NCBI GenBank assembly: GCA_036555725.1
Contig: DATBKU010000012.1
Span: 4,158-68,157 of the forward strand
DNA length: 64,000 bases
From: CALAED01 sp036555725
Lineage (GTDB): Bacteria > Actinomycetota > Actinomycetes > Streptosporangiales > Streptosporangiaceae
Direction: 5' to 3'
Made by a program: the position numbers and the translations under genes. Under the pieces are notes generated by a model that saw only the letters and a list, made by a program, of their open reading frames with translations, was not told the origin of the DNA and did no database searches. This document shows, piece after piece, positions 25,754 through 35,900 of the stretch. Numbering within the stretch: position 1 is the first letter of the stretch; each line of letters starts with the position of its first letter.

Positions 25754-27364
25754 ATGAGCGTCGTCCACGACTACGTCAACGCGATCGTCCGCCGTCGGCG
25801 GGAGCCCATGGAGCCACTGGGGTTCCAGCCGAACTGGGGGGACAAGCCACGCCGGCACAAGGTGTACGACGGTGCCGTGCGGTTTCCGCTGCCCGCCGGA
25901 GAGCGCACGGATTCGGCCTTGCTGAGCACCGGGTTCGGCGCGGATCTCGGCCACGGCGCCTTCACCATGGACACCCTCGCCGGTCTCCTGCGCGACTCCT
26001 ATGGTCTGCTCGGCCGCCGGCTGGGGGTGCAGGCCAACAACGACGAGGCGGCCCTGCCGCAGTACCGAAGCGCGGTCTGGTGGCGCGGAACGGCGTCCGG
26101 CGGTGGCCTCTACCCCGCGGAGATCTATTGGGTGACCGGTGGCGCGGGCCCACTGCTGCCGGGCGTCTACTACTACTCCACACCGCACCATGCCATGCAG
26201 CGCCTGTTCGTCGGCGACGCCGTGAGCCAGGTGCGCGCCGCCATCGGGGACGACCCGGCCGCCGCGGCAACCGACCAATATCTACTGGTCAGCGTCAAGT
26301 TCTGGAAGAACTCGTTCAAGTACAACAGCTTCTGCTACCACGTGGTCACCATGGATGTCGGGACCCTGCTCGGCACCTGGCAACTGTGGTCGCGCGCCCA
26401 TGGGCTCGCGCTGCGACCCGCTCTGACGTTCGACGAACCGGCGCTCAACCGGCTGCTCGGGCTGCACACGGAAAGCGAGAGCACGTTCGCCGTCGTGCCG
26501 CTGCTCTGGTCCGGCGCCGACACCTCCGCCGCGGGATCGCCCACGCCGAGCCGGCCGCCGGATCTGGCGCCCCGGGTATCCATCGGCGAGACAGAACGGT
26601 CGCGTACGGTGCTCCGCTTCCCGACGATCGAAGAGGTCCACGCAGCGATCGTCGACGCCGGCGCGGCGCGTCCCGCGCCGGCGGTGCTGGCGGCCGGCGC
26701 GGCCGGGGTGCCCGCGCACGACAAGACCGAGGTGCAGGCGCTGCCGGCCCCGGCCCGCCTCGACGTGCCTGTCGCCGCCGCGCTGCGCGCCCGCCGCAGC
26801 AGTTTCGGCCGGTTCAGCGGACATCCGCCGCTCACCACGCCCGCCTTGAGCGCGATTCTCGCCGCGGGGGCGGCCGGCGGGCGGTTGGTCTCCGACATCA
26901 AGCGGCCCGACGGAACGCCGAGCCTGACTCGGCTGGTCGCGTTCGTCAACCACGTCCAAGGGATCGCCCGCGGCGTCTACGACTACGACCCGGCGCGGAA
27001 CAGCCTGGGCGTGGTGTCTCTCGACGACGTCGGGCTCTTCCTGCAGCGCAACTACTTCCTCCCCAACTACAACCTGGAGCAGGCGGCCGCGGCGCTGGTC
27101 GTGCTGGCCAGGCCCGAGGCGGTTATCGACGCCGTCGGGCCGCGTGGCTACCGGTTCGTCAACGCCGAGGTCGGCGCCGTCGCCCAGTCGGTCTACACAG
27201 CGTGCGCGGCGCTGGGCGTGGGCTGCGGCGCCGCACTCGGCTTCGACAACGTCTCCTACTCCGAGCGACTGAACATCGTAGGCACGGGTGAGTGGCCGCT
27301 GCTGCTCTTGATGATCGGCAACGAACGGGCCGGCGAGCCGAACTTCGACTACTGGATCAACTGA
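25754..27364 (+). CDS. SagB-type azoline dehydrogenase, two tandem nitroreductase-like domains
   Basis: 536 residues from the ATG at 25754 (AGAGG upstream). The first domain (about 50-270) carries WWRGTASGGGLYPAEIYWV, the SagB motif around SAGALYP. The second (about 340-536) begins RARRSSFGRFSGHPPLT, the FMN-binding arginine block, and ends with YWIN. It would use FMN to oxidise azolines to thiazoles and (methyl)oxazoles. It lies between the YcaO and the LanB genes in one operon. Confidence 0.9.
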   Translation: MSVVHDYVNAIVRRRREPMEPLGFQPNWGDKPRRHKVYDGAVRFPLPAGERTDSALLSTGFGADLGHGAFTMDTLAGLLRDSYGLLGRRLGVQANNDEAALPQYRSAVWWRGTASGGGLYPAEIYWVTGGAGPLLPGVYYYSTPHHAMQRLFVGDAVSQVRAAIGDDPAAAATDQYLLVSVKFWKNSFKYNSFCYHVVTMDVGTLLGTWQLWSRAHGLALRPALTFDEPALNRLLGLHTESESTFAVVPLLWSGADTSAAGSPTPSRPPDLAPRVSIGETERSRTVLRFPTIEEVHAAIVDAGAARPAPAVLAAGAAGVPAHDKTEVQALPAPARLDVPVAAALRARRSSFGRFSGHPPLTTPALSAILAAGAAGGRLVSDIKRPDGTPSLTRLVAFVNHVQGIARGVYDYDPARNSLGVVSLDDVGLFLQRNYFLPNYNLEQAAAALVVLARPEAVIDAVGPRGYRFVNAEVGAVAQSVYTACAALGVGCGAALGFDNVSYSERLNIVGTGEWPLLLLMIGNERAGEPNFDYWIN

Positions 27365-27385
27365 GGGCGCAGGGAGGTTTGGCTG

Positions 27386-30157
27386 ATGCGACAGAGCATG
27401 ACGGAAAGCCCGGCCGCGCCGGGCCGGGCGGCTGAGTGGCTGCTGACCCGGCTCTTCATGCTTCGAATCGGCGGCATGCCGGTCGACACGGTGCACCCGT
27501 TGCGCTGCCCGGAGACACTGCGCTGGGCCGCGGAGGTCCTTGCCCTCGAGGCCCGGCTCGACGAATGCAAGACCAGCATCGGCGACGCGCTCGCCGACGC
27601 GATCGGCGGTACGGAGGACGGACAGGTCCGGCGGGAGATGCTCGCGCTGCGCCGGGACATCTTCAATCTGCGCATGCCCCGGGACCCGGCGGCGGCGCAC
27701 CGGCTCGCCGAAAGCCTGGACCAGCCCCACCGCGACCAGGTCGGCGACTGGCTCGATCTGCGGACCCGGTACGAGCGGCTGCACACGGCGGGCGCGGCCA
27801 CACTGGACGGCGAGATTCGTCAGCGCCGCGAGTACCTGCGCGGGCTCGCTCGCGATCCCCGCCTCCGGCACGGTCTGCTCCTCGCGTCTCCGTCATTGGA
27901 TCGGTACCTGTCCGCCTACCTCGACGCGCCACCCGGACCGCTGAGCAAGCGCGCCCGCCGGATCGAACGCTCCCTGCTGGACTACATCTTCCGCAGTGTG
28001 TGCAAGACCAGCCCGTTCAGCACGCTGACCACCGTTGCCCTGGCGGGCTTCGAGACGCAGGCCACGTGGGCGCTGTCCGCGGACGGCGTGGCCGGGCTCG
28101 GGCGCAGTCATCCGCGGCTCAACGTGGCCATGCTCGTACGCCTGGCCGAGGTCATCGCCGGTGACGCGGCGTTGCGCGCCGATCTGCCGGTGGAGGTCAC
28201 GTCGGGCTGGCGGGCCGACAGCGACCGGATCCGCTACGTCCGGCGGGTTCGCCACGCGGGCGACACAGAGGCGGCGGTGACCTTCGACTCGCTGCGCGAG
28301 AGCCTCTTCTATCTGTCTCGCGGCACGGTCCTGAAGGAAGTGCTGGCGATTCTGGAGGACGAACCGCGGCTCCGGATGGGTGAACTCGCCGAACGACTAC
28401 GCAACGCCGATCCCGACAACCGAGATCGCGCCGAGACGGAAACGTACCTCAGCCACCTGCTCCGGTTGAGCCTGCTGACCGTCCCCCTGCTCCAGATCGA
28501 TATTCACAGCGACGATCCGCTGCGCAGCTTCCGCGATCGGATCGTGCGCATGGGCCGGCCGTGGTCGGACCAGCTTGCCGAGCGGCTCGACCTGGTGGCC
28601 GCGCACCTTGGCGAGTTCGCCGACGCCGCGCTCGAGGAGCGGCGCCGGTTGGTCGAGGCGATCCGCAGCGAACTCACCGAGGCGCAGCACGATCTGGGTC
28701 TGGACGAGGTCACGACGCCCCGGACGCTGATCTACGAGGATGTGTGCCATCCCGAGGCACGGATCGCCGCCGACCGAGAGCGGTGGGAGCGCGACCTCCT
28801 GCCGTCGCTGCGGGGGCTGGCCCGGATACTCCCCCTCTTCGACGTGACGCTTCCCCACCGGCTGAGCCTCAAGGGCTTCTTCCTGGCCCGGTACGGTCGC
28901 GGCGGGCGCTGCCCGGACCTGCTGCGGTTCATCCATGAGTTTCATCGCGACTTCTTCGATCAATACGGCAAGGCGGCGCAGCGGCGGCAGGCGTTCGATG
29001 ACGACGGCGAGTACGTGCCGCAGGAGAATTGGCTGCGGCTCCCCGAGATCAGCGCCCTCGACCACGCCCGGCGCGTTCTGACCGAGCGCATGCGTGCGGC
29101 GTACGCGCGACTGCCCGCCGATGCGACCGAGCTCGTGCTCGACGACGAGTTCATCGAGGCCGTCGCGGCGGAGCTCCCCCGGACGGGGCAGGACTTCGAT
29201 CCACGCAGTTTCTTCCTGCAGGTGGCCGACATCAAGGGTCGCCCGCTGGGCGTACTCAACCGGTCGTACTCCGGGCTCACCCTGCTGTTCTCCCGGTTCG
29301 CGCACTGCTTCCGCGACGCCGGCCCGGGCGGACTGGCCGGCCAGCTGCGCGAGATCCTGCTCGAAATGCAGCCGCCCGGCGCCGTCTTCGCCGAACTAAC
29401 GGGCGGCTACGACACCACGAACCTCAACCTGCACCCCGCGGTCACTCCCTTCGAGCTGGTGTGTCCCGGCGAGACCAGCTTCCGCGCCGCCGCCGAGCAG
29501 ATACCGATCAGCGACCTCACGATCGTGCACGACGAGGAGAGCGACCGGGTCCAGCTGCGCTCGCGCCGGCTGGGCACCGAGGTCATCCCCGTCTACCTCG
29601 GCTTCCTCGCTCCCATGGCGCTGCCCGAGGTGCAGCGTGGCCTGCTGCTGTTCTCGCATACCGCGATGGCCCCGCTGGACCTGTGGAACGGAGTCGACAA
29701 ACCCCTGATGGGAGACACGATCGGCGGTCATCCGCGGGTCCGGTACGGGGATCTGGTGCTCGTCCGCCACACCTGGAAGATGCACCCCAACTACCTGCCG
29801 AGCCGGGCGAGCGCGGCGTCCGACTCCGACTGGTTCCTCGCCTGGCAGCGCTGGCGCCGCGACAACGGACTGCCGCCGCGCGTCTTCGCCACCATCGACA
29901 TGGCCCGCGAAGGGGAGGACCCCGACCCAGACCAGGCGGGCATGCAACCGCGGAAGCCGCAGTACGTGGACTTCGACAGCTACTTCTCCCTCAGCCTGCT
30001 CGAGCAGACGATCAAGCGCGCGGACCGCCGTGTGGTGATGCAGGAAATGCTGCCGGACGTGGACCAACTGTGGCTCCGCACCGAGGAAGGCAGCTACGTG
30101 GCCGAGCAGACCATCGAGATCACCGGTCTTGGCCGGCGTGCCGGCGGCGAATCATAG
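27386..30157 (+). CDS. LanB-type dehydratase, glutamylation domain (split)
   Basis: 923 residues, the length of the tRNA-Glu-dependent glutamylation half of class I lantibiotic dehydratases and of thiopeptide/goadsporin proteins. Signatures: SPFSTLTTVALAGF, LAPMALPEVQRGLLLFS, RVRYGDLVLVRHTWKM and YVDFDSYFSLSLLEQTI. GGGAGG precedes the ATG. It should esterify Ser/Thr of the core with glutamate from Glu-tRNA; elimination to dehydroamino acids is done by the next protein. It overlaps nothing; the next gene begins 9 nt later. Confidence 0.93.
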   Translation: MRQSMTESPAAPGRAAEWLLTRLFMLRIGGMPVDTVHPLRCPETLRWAAEVLALEARLDECKTSIGDALADAIGGTEDGQVRREMLALRRDIFNLRMPRDPAAAHRLAESLDQPHRDQVGDWLDLRTRYERLHTAGAATLDGEIRQRREYLRGLARDPRLRHGLLLASPSLDRYLSAYLDAPPGPLSKRARRIERSLLDYIFRSVCKTSPFSTLTTVALAGFETQATWALSADGVAGLGRSHPRLNVAMLVRLAEVIAGDAALRADLPVEVTSGWRADSDRIRYVRRVRHAGDTEAAVTFDSLRESLFYLSRGTVLKEVLAILEDEPRLRMGELAERLRNADPDNRDRAETETYLSHLLRLSLLTVPLLQIDIHSDDPLRSFRDRIVRMGRPWSDQLAERLDLVAAHLGEFADAALEERRRLVEAIRSELTEAQHDLGLDEVTTPRTLIYEDVCHPEARIAADRERWERDLLPSLRGLARILPLFDVTLPHRLSLKGFFLARYGRGGRCPDLLRFIHEFHRDFFDQYGKAAQRRQAFDDDGEYVPQENWLRLPEISALDHARRVLTERMRAAYARLPADATELVLDDEFIEAVAAELPRTGQDFDPRSFFLQVADIKGRPLGVLNRSYSGLTLLFSRFAHCFRDAGPGGLAGQLREILLEMQPPGAVFAELTGGYDTTNLNLHPAVTPFELVCPGETSFRAAAEQIPISDLTIVHDEESDRVQLRSRRLGTEVIPVYLGFLAPMALPEVQRGLLLFSHTAMAPLDLWNGVDKPLMGDTIGGHPRVRYGDLVLVRHTWKMHPNYLPSRASAASDSDWFLAWQRWRRDNGLPPRVFATIDMAREGEDPDPDQAGMQPRKPQYVDFDSYFSLSLLEQTIKRADRRVVMQEMLPDVDQLWLRTEEGSYVAEQTIEITGLGRRAGGES

Positions 30158-30166
30158 GAGGTCGTG

Positions 30167-31279
30167 ATGACCATCGAGACCACGACGCACGAGCCCGCCC
30201 AGCGTACGGGCGACTGGCAGGCCATTCACATCTTCTATGCCAGCGATCCCAAACCCCTGCTGACCGAATGCGTCGCGCCGCTCGTCGCGGAACTGCGGGA
30301 AGGCAACCTGCTCGCCGGGTACTTCTTCATCAACTATTGGCTCGAAGGCCCCCACGTGCGGCTGCGCCTCAAGCCCGTCAGCGCCGCCGCGACGGACGAG
30401 GTGCGGCGCGTCGCCGAGCTGCGGATCGGAGAGTTCCTGGCCCGGCGGCCGGCACTGTACGAGGTCGATTCCGACTTCCTGGTGGGTTTCTACGATGACA
30501 TGTTCCGCCTGGAATACAGCGAGCGGGAACGCGTCGAGCGGTACGGGAACGACGGGCCAATGCCGTTGCGCCCGAACAATTCCTACCACTACATCCCGTA
30601 CGAGCCGGAGTACGGGAAGTACGGCGGACCGGACGGCGTCCGGCTGGCCGAGTGGCACTTCGAGCACTCCAGCGATCTGGTGCTCGACCTCATCGAGAAG
30701 GCGAACACCCACCTTCGTACGGTGACGCTGGGGCTGGCCGCGCAGCTCATGATGATCATGTCGACGACATTTCTGCGCGACCGAAACAGTGTCGCCGAAT
30801 TTATGGAGAGATATCACCATTTCTGGCATGACTGGTTCCAGCTGGGCAATTCACAGCGGGACGCGGCCTACGAGAGCAACTACACCGAGATCGTGGGAGA
30901 CCTTCGGCATCGCTTCAGCGAGATCTTCCATTCGATCACTTCGGACAAACCCGATCGGCTCACCAGCTTCGGCCGCGCCTGGGCGCTCCACTGCGCCGAA
31001 CTCCGCGCCCGCGTATCCGAATACGCCGAGCAGGGCCGCCTCATATTTCCGGCCCGCGACGAGTCCGGCGAGTATCGACCCGGCCGGACCGTCACCGAGC
31101 GGGAGGCCGTCACCGACCCGGAGGTGGCGCTGCGGGCCCTGCTTTCCCCGTATATGCACATGACGAACAACAGGTTGGGCGCGAACGTGGTCGACGAGTC
31201 CTACCTTTCCTACCTGCTGTTCCGATCCCTGACCGACAACACGGCCGCGGCCGGTGCCGATGAGACGCGGGCTCGATGA
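30167..31279 (+). CDS. SpaB_C/thiopeptide-type protein (glutamate elimination half)
   Basis: 370 residues. WQAIHIFYASDPKPLLTECV at the N-terminus, YFFINYWLEGPHVRLRLK, and the C-terminal SPYMHMTNNRLGANVVDESYLSYLL are hallmarks of the SpaB_C family (bacteriocin biosynthesis domain). It follows the glutamylation half, so elimination of glutamate to give Dha/Dhb is the most likely role. The same fold also supplies thiopeptide [4+2] pyridine synthases; only one such protein is present. AGGAGG 5 nt before the ATG; a GTG codon directly precedes it. Confidence 0.9.
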   Translation: MTIETTTHEPAQRTGDWQAIHIFYASDPKPLLTECVAPLVAELREGNLLAGYFFINYWLEGPHVRLRLKPVSAAATDEVRRVAELRIGEFLARRPALYEVDSDFLVGFYDDMFRLEYSERERVERYGNDGPMPLRPNNSYHYIPYEPEYGKYGGPDGVRLAEWHFEHSSDLVLDLIEKANTHLRTVTLGLAAQLMMIMSTTFLRDRNSVAEFMERYHHFWHDWFQLGNSQRDAAYESNYTEIVGDLRHRFSEIFHSITSDKPDRLTSFGRAWALHCAELRARVSEYAEQGRLIFPARDESGEYRPGRTVTEREAVTDPEVALRALLSPYMHMTNNRLGANVVDESYLSYLLFRSLTDNTAAAGADETRAR

Positions 31280-32532
31280 CAACGGCGCCGCACCTCCTGG
31301 AAGCCCGACCCCGGCTGCGGCCCGGCGTCGTGCTCGGTCCGGCGGTGCGCAGTGGTGCCGCCCTCGTCCACAATGTCAAGGATTCGCGGACCGGTCGTTA
31401 CTTCCAGATCGGGCCGCGGGAATTCTTTATCGTGTCCCGGCTGGACGGGAGCACCACGCTGGCCGAGATTGGCCGCGAATACGCCACCGAGTTCCGCCGC
31501 CGCCTCGGCGAACCGCAATGGAAACAGATACTCGCCACGCTGGGCAGCCGGCAACTGCTCGATGGGGCGGGCGAGGTATCCGGAACGGAATCGAAGGCCG
31601 GCTCACCGGCCCCGTCCGCGGAGCGGAGCCTGCTGAACGCCCGGATCACCTTGGTCAACCCGGAGACGTTCTTCCGGAACGTGCAGCCTCGGCTGCGGTG
31701 GGTTTTCTCGTCTTACTTCATGGTCTGCGCACTCATCGCGATACTGGCGCTCGAAGTCACCGTCGTGGTAAAGGCGACGAGCCTCCTCGACGAGGCGCGG
31801 CAATTGTGGAACGCACCCGTCGCCGGATTGGCCGTTGTCGTCATTTCCTGGCTCACCGTCGCGCTGCACGAGGCCGCCCACGGGTTGACGGCCACCCACT
31901 TCGGCGGTTCCGCCACGGAGATCGGGATCATGTGGAGATTTCCCGTCCTGGCCCCCTACTGCAGGGTGAACGACGTGTTGTTGTTCCGGCGGCGTCGGCA
32001 CCGGGTCTACACGGCCTTCGCCGGCGTTTTCGCCGGTCTGCTCGCGCTTCTTCCGGTGGTGCCGGTATGGCTGTTCGCGCCGCCGGAAAGCAGCCTGCGG
32101 CACGCCGCATCGGCCCTTCTTGTGTTCGGCAGCCTCGCCGCCGTCGCCAACTTCATTCCCTTCCTGCAGTTGGACGGCTACTTCATGCTCAACCACGCGC
32201 TCGGTATGCAGAACCTCCGAATCGAGAGCTATCGATTCATCGGGCAGTTGCTACGAGCGCCGCGGCGTGACGGCGATTCCGGCGTTCTCGCACGCCAGGC
32301 CGCCTATCCCGGGCGGGTGCGAGCGATCTATGTCCTCTACGCCGCCGGTTCGGCTCTGTTCGGCATCGCACTGGCCTGCTGGTTCGTCTACTCGCTGTTC
32401 GTCGCGCTACAGGGGAGCCTGGGCGCCGTCCGGGCCGGCGCCGTCGTCGCTATGGCCGTCGCGGCCGTCACGTTCGCACTTGTCACCAGCCAGCGGCGGC
32501 GGCGGTCGAAAGTCGACAAGCCGGCGACGTAA
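31276..32532 (+). CDS. Membrane M50-like zinc peptidase with N-terminal PqqD-like domain
   Basis: 418 residues. The first ~95 look PqqD/RRE-like (YFQIGPREFFIVSRLDGSTTLAEI). A membrane part with about six segments follows, carrying LHEAAHGLTATHFGG (HExxH near residue 196) and FLQLDGYFMLNHAL (the DG motif). This is the layout of peptide zinc metalloproteases in peptide antibiotic clusters (YydH-like). It overlaps the SpaB_C gene by 4 nt and is the last gene of the operon. It may cleave the leader at the membrane or provide immunity. Confidence 0.88.
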   Translation: MTTAPHLLEARPRLRPGVVLGPAVRSGAALVHNVKDSRTGRYFQIGPREFFIVSRLDGSTTLAEIGREYATEFRRRLGEPQWKQILATLGSRQLLDGAGEVSGTESKAGSPAPSAERSLLNARITLVNPETFFRNVQPRLRWVFSSYFMVCALIAILALEVTVVVKATSLLDEARQLWNAPVAGLAVVVISWLTVALHEAAHGLTATHFGGSATEIGIMWRFPVLAPYCRVNDVLLFRRRRHRVYTAFAGVFAGLLALLPVVPVWLFAPPESSLRHAASALLVFGSLAAVANFIPFLQLDGYFMLNHALGMQNLRIESYRFIGQLLRAPRRDGDSGVLARQAAYPGRVRAIYVLYAAGSALFGIALACWFVYSLFVALQGSLGAVRAGAVVAMAVAAVTFALVTSQRRRRSKVDKPAT

Positions 32533-32552
32533 TCGGCCGGCCTGGGTGCGGT

Positions 32553-32957
32553 TCAGCCGCGCGGGCGGGGCCGATTGGCGACCGCGTACGCGACGTTGAT
32601 CACTGCAATGGCTATCCAGACGAGGAAGACAGCGGGGACGCCGTTGGCGTGCATGTTGCCGCTGATCACGGCGGTCGTCAGGAAGCCGCCGAAGACCGTG
32701 CCAACGGCGATCCCTATGGTCCGCGCGGCGCCGGACGAGTCGGTCGCGGCAGCGTGCTCGCTCAGCCGCGCACCGACCTGTTCGTCCACCCGTGCCTCGA
32801 TTGAGCGATCGATATGTTCGAGGAAGGATTCGACGATGGCCGGCTCGTAATCGGGGCCGAGTTCCTGGCGCGCCCTCAGGGCGGCGCGCAGCTCGTCCCC
32901 GGGTGGCTCTGAACTGGTCATGCCCAAGGCATATCCCTTTCCCGAATGGGTGTCCAT
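32553..32957 (-). CDS. Small membrane protein of unknown function
   Basis: 134 residues. A soluble helical N-terminal part (ELRAALRARQELGPDYEPAI, then FLEHIDRSIEARVDEQ) precedes two hydrophobic segments (IGIAVGTVFGGFLTTAVIS and AVFLVWIAIAVINVAYAV). The pattern is common in actinobacterial membrane proteins without known function. It starts 3 nt after the stop of the fusion gene, with GGAG inside that gene; an alternative ATG at 32921 is closer to the conserved part. Third gene of a possible precursor-enzyme-membrane protein operon, so an immunity role is conceivable but unproven. Confidence 0.7.
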   Translation of the reverse strand: MDTHSGKGYALGMTSSEPPGDELRAALRARQELGPDYEPAIVESFLEHIDRSIEARVDEQVGARLSEHAAATDSSGAARTIGIAVGTVFGGFLTTAVISGNMHANGVPAVFLVWIAIAVINVAYAVANRPRPRG

Positions 32958-32960
32958 AAA

Positions 32961-35900
32961 TCACTCCGCGTCGTATCGACCCGCGGGCTTGCCACGGATC
33001 ACTTCAAGTCGCTCGGCCGAGATCGACTCCGTGGCCCAGTCCGGATCGTTGATCGGCCGCCACGTGGCCTGGTTCATGCTCGGCGACCAGCCAGGGCGCC
33101 ACTGCGGGGGCCGATTGCCCAAAATGAACTCGCCGACAGACGACTCACGCGACCAGTCAAGGCCGAAGGCCTGGGTGGCCAACTCGGTGTCGCCGGCATC
33201 AAGTCCGCACGGGGCCAGCTCCATCGCCGTAGCGACCAGATAGAGCGTCTGGTAGAGCACACCGACGTGCTTGAGCGCCGTGGCGTAGGCGAGGCCGTCG
33301 TACTTCCAGGTCAGGCGTTGGATGCGGGCGGTGATCGTAATCAGGACGTCGGGCATCGCGCCGCCGCCCGCCGAGATGTAAGCGCTCTCGAGCAGTGCCT
33401 TTCGATGCTCGATGTCGGTGCTGATGCGGACCAGCCGGTGGCCCGCCGGGTCGTAGTGGTAGATGGCCTGCGCGAGTCCGTCGCACCGGTGGACCGTGAT
33501 GTAAAGCTCCAGCTCATACACCGAACCGGCGGACGGATACGGCCGGTCGCTACTCTCGTAGGGCAGGATGTCCCGATGCAGCGGCCCGAAGACTCCCCGT
33601 ACTCGGGCCACGCGATAGAGCAGCTCGCCGAGCTGCCGGACGCCGATCGGCTCGTCCGCGTACCGCCGCACCGAGCGCCGCGACTCCAGCACCGCGGTGA
33701 ACGGCGGGTCGCGGTCGAGAATGTCGTTGAGCTCCGGCCGGTACAGCGGCAGCGCGGGGTGATCGCTCTCGCGCTTCACCGCGGGCTCCGGTTCGATCTT
33801 GCCGAGAAACGCGAACGTCGCGCCGAAGTCCTCGTCGTGGCGGCCGAGCCGGCTGCGCGAATGAAAAAGCAGATCGTGGAAGGCCCACTGCTGGATGGCC
33901 TCGTCCTCGTCCTCGGCGAACCGGACGTCGGCCGGATCCGCGGCGCCCTCGGCGGCGACCAGTACGCCGGCGCCGATCAGGTGACCGGCGACGGCGCGCA
34001 GCACCTCCAGGTCCTCGTCCCCCGCGCCGCCGGCGAGATCGGCGATGGCGGTCGGCCGGATGTGCCCGGTGACGACCTGCCATGCCTCGGCACCCAGCAG
34101 TTCTATCCGGTACGGACTCAGCGGTGACTCCACGACCAACGTGCTCTCTCGCCGGCGTAGAAATGCGAACCGCGAAAGCCGGAGCATCTGGTCCTTCGTG
34201 GGCGGCCGGGCGGCGAAGATCGCCGTAGTGGCCATCGGGATGATCGACAGCAGTCGTCTGTCTCCCACATCGAGCGAATGCACGAGGGTGAAAGGCAGCC
34301 GGTCGAGTGTCGCGTGCAGGCGGGCGAGATCGGCCGTGACATCGGCATCCTGCCGCCCGTTCGCGGTGAGGATGTCGGCGAACCGATCGATCGGGACCGG
34401 CTGGAACGCCAGGGCCTCGAACAGCGTGCGCAGCGCGGGGCTGACGTCAGGCACGGTGAGCGCGCCCCATCGGTGCGAAATGACAAGATCGTTGTGCTCG
34501 GACTGCAACCGCACGTCCCGGCGGAACGAGTATCGATGGGTCAGGTGAGGGCCCATGGGCTGCTCCCTCCTGCGGGATGACCCTCCTAACGGTCTGGACC
34601 ACGGCGGGCCGGCACATAAAAGGAACATGCCGATCGGGTTGAGATCGGCCTCTCGAGGAGGCGCGTCCAGCCAGCCGAGCCGTACCGGAATGTCGTACAA
34701 ACGTCCCGGCGCGAAGCGTGTCCAGAAATGCCGCATGCCCGGGACGATCACCTTGACGACCGGAAGCTCGAGGTCGGGCCGCGTTTGGTCCAGAACAAGA
34801 AACTCCATGCCTCTCGCCTCCACGAGCGACTGGGCGGTGTGCAGGTCGTCCAGCAGATCCGGGCTGGACAAGTTGTCATACGAGCTCCGGTTGCGGGCCG
34901 GCTGAGCGGCGTCGGGCACCAGGTACGGCTGCGTGGCCACCGTCGCCGTACGCCACCACGCGAGCTGGAACTCGTCGTCGTTGGCGTAGCCGGCCGTGTC
35001 CACGTTGATCACCGCCGGCAGGAACTGGTTCAGCTCGGTGAGCGCGCGTTGCACCGCGATCTTGGGGTCGAAGTGGGCGCCGAAGCCCATCAGGATGTCC
35101 TCGGCCGGCTTGTCGGTTCGCCGGCTCACGGCCACCACGGTGGGGATGCCGAAGTCGGACGTCAGGTCAAGCACCCACATGGCACGGCGCAGCTGAACGT
35201 GCACCGACCGGATTCGGTCGAACCACGGTTCGCGGAAGCTGTCGAGGTCGACTGCCGGGCGGCGTAGCCGGTTGTACCACCACAACGCCACACCGTCCCG
35301 CTCGACGAGCTCCAGAAAGCCCTGGACGATCGCATCTTCAAGACTCGAGCCGGCGGCGTTCCCGTTGGAGTCCGCCCACGCGTAGATCGGCTCGTCGTCG
35401 AACGGATAGCCGTAGTACAGGTAGCTCGTCGGCAGGTACTTGTGCCGCCGCTCGGTGACGGACCACACCGGTGTCCAATCGAGCCGGGCGTCTTCGTCGA
35501 ACGGGTCGCTGACATAGAAGAAGGTCGGTCCGAGTGAGTTGACGCGATACCGGTCCCGATACTGTTCGTCGCTGTAGAGCTGGCATTCGTTGGGGTGCAC
35601 AGCGTCGTCGCCGAGTTCCATCAGGCTGGCGCGCATCCGTGGTTCGTCGCCCTGGAAGACCCCCGAGTAACGCTCTACCGCCTCACCCAGAGCACTTGCC
35701 CTGGCCTGCGTGTCGGTGATGCCCTTTCCGCAATTGTGGCTGCGCAGCCCGGCCCGGAGCGTCCGCAAATCGAGTACGCCCTGAGCGGGATTGTGGCCGG
35801 CCGTATATCCCTTGATCGCCGAGATTTGGGAATCGATTCTGGTCAGATCGCTGACCACGCCGGTCACTGGGCTGACCAAATTCTCGTACCGGTCCAGAAC

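Noticed and set aside
27386..31279. Class I lanthipeptide cluster
   Set aside because: No LanC-type cyclase is present in the window, and the azole-forming enzymes dominate.
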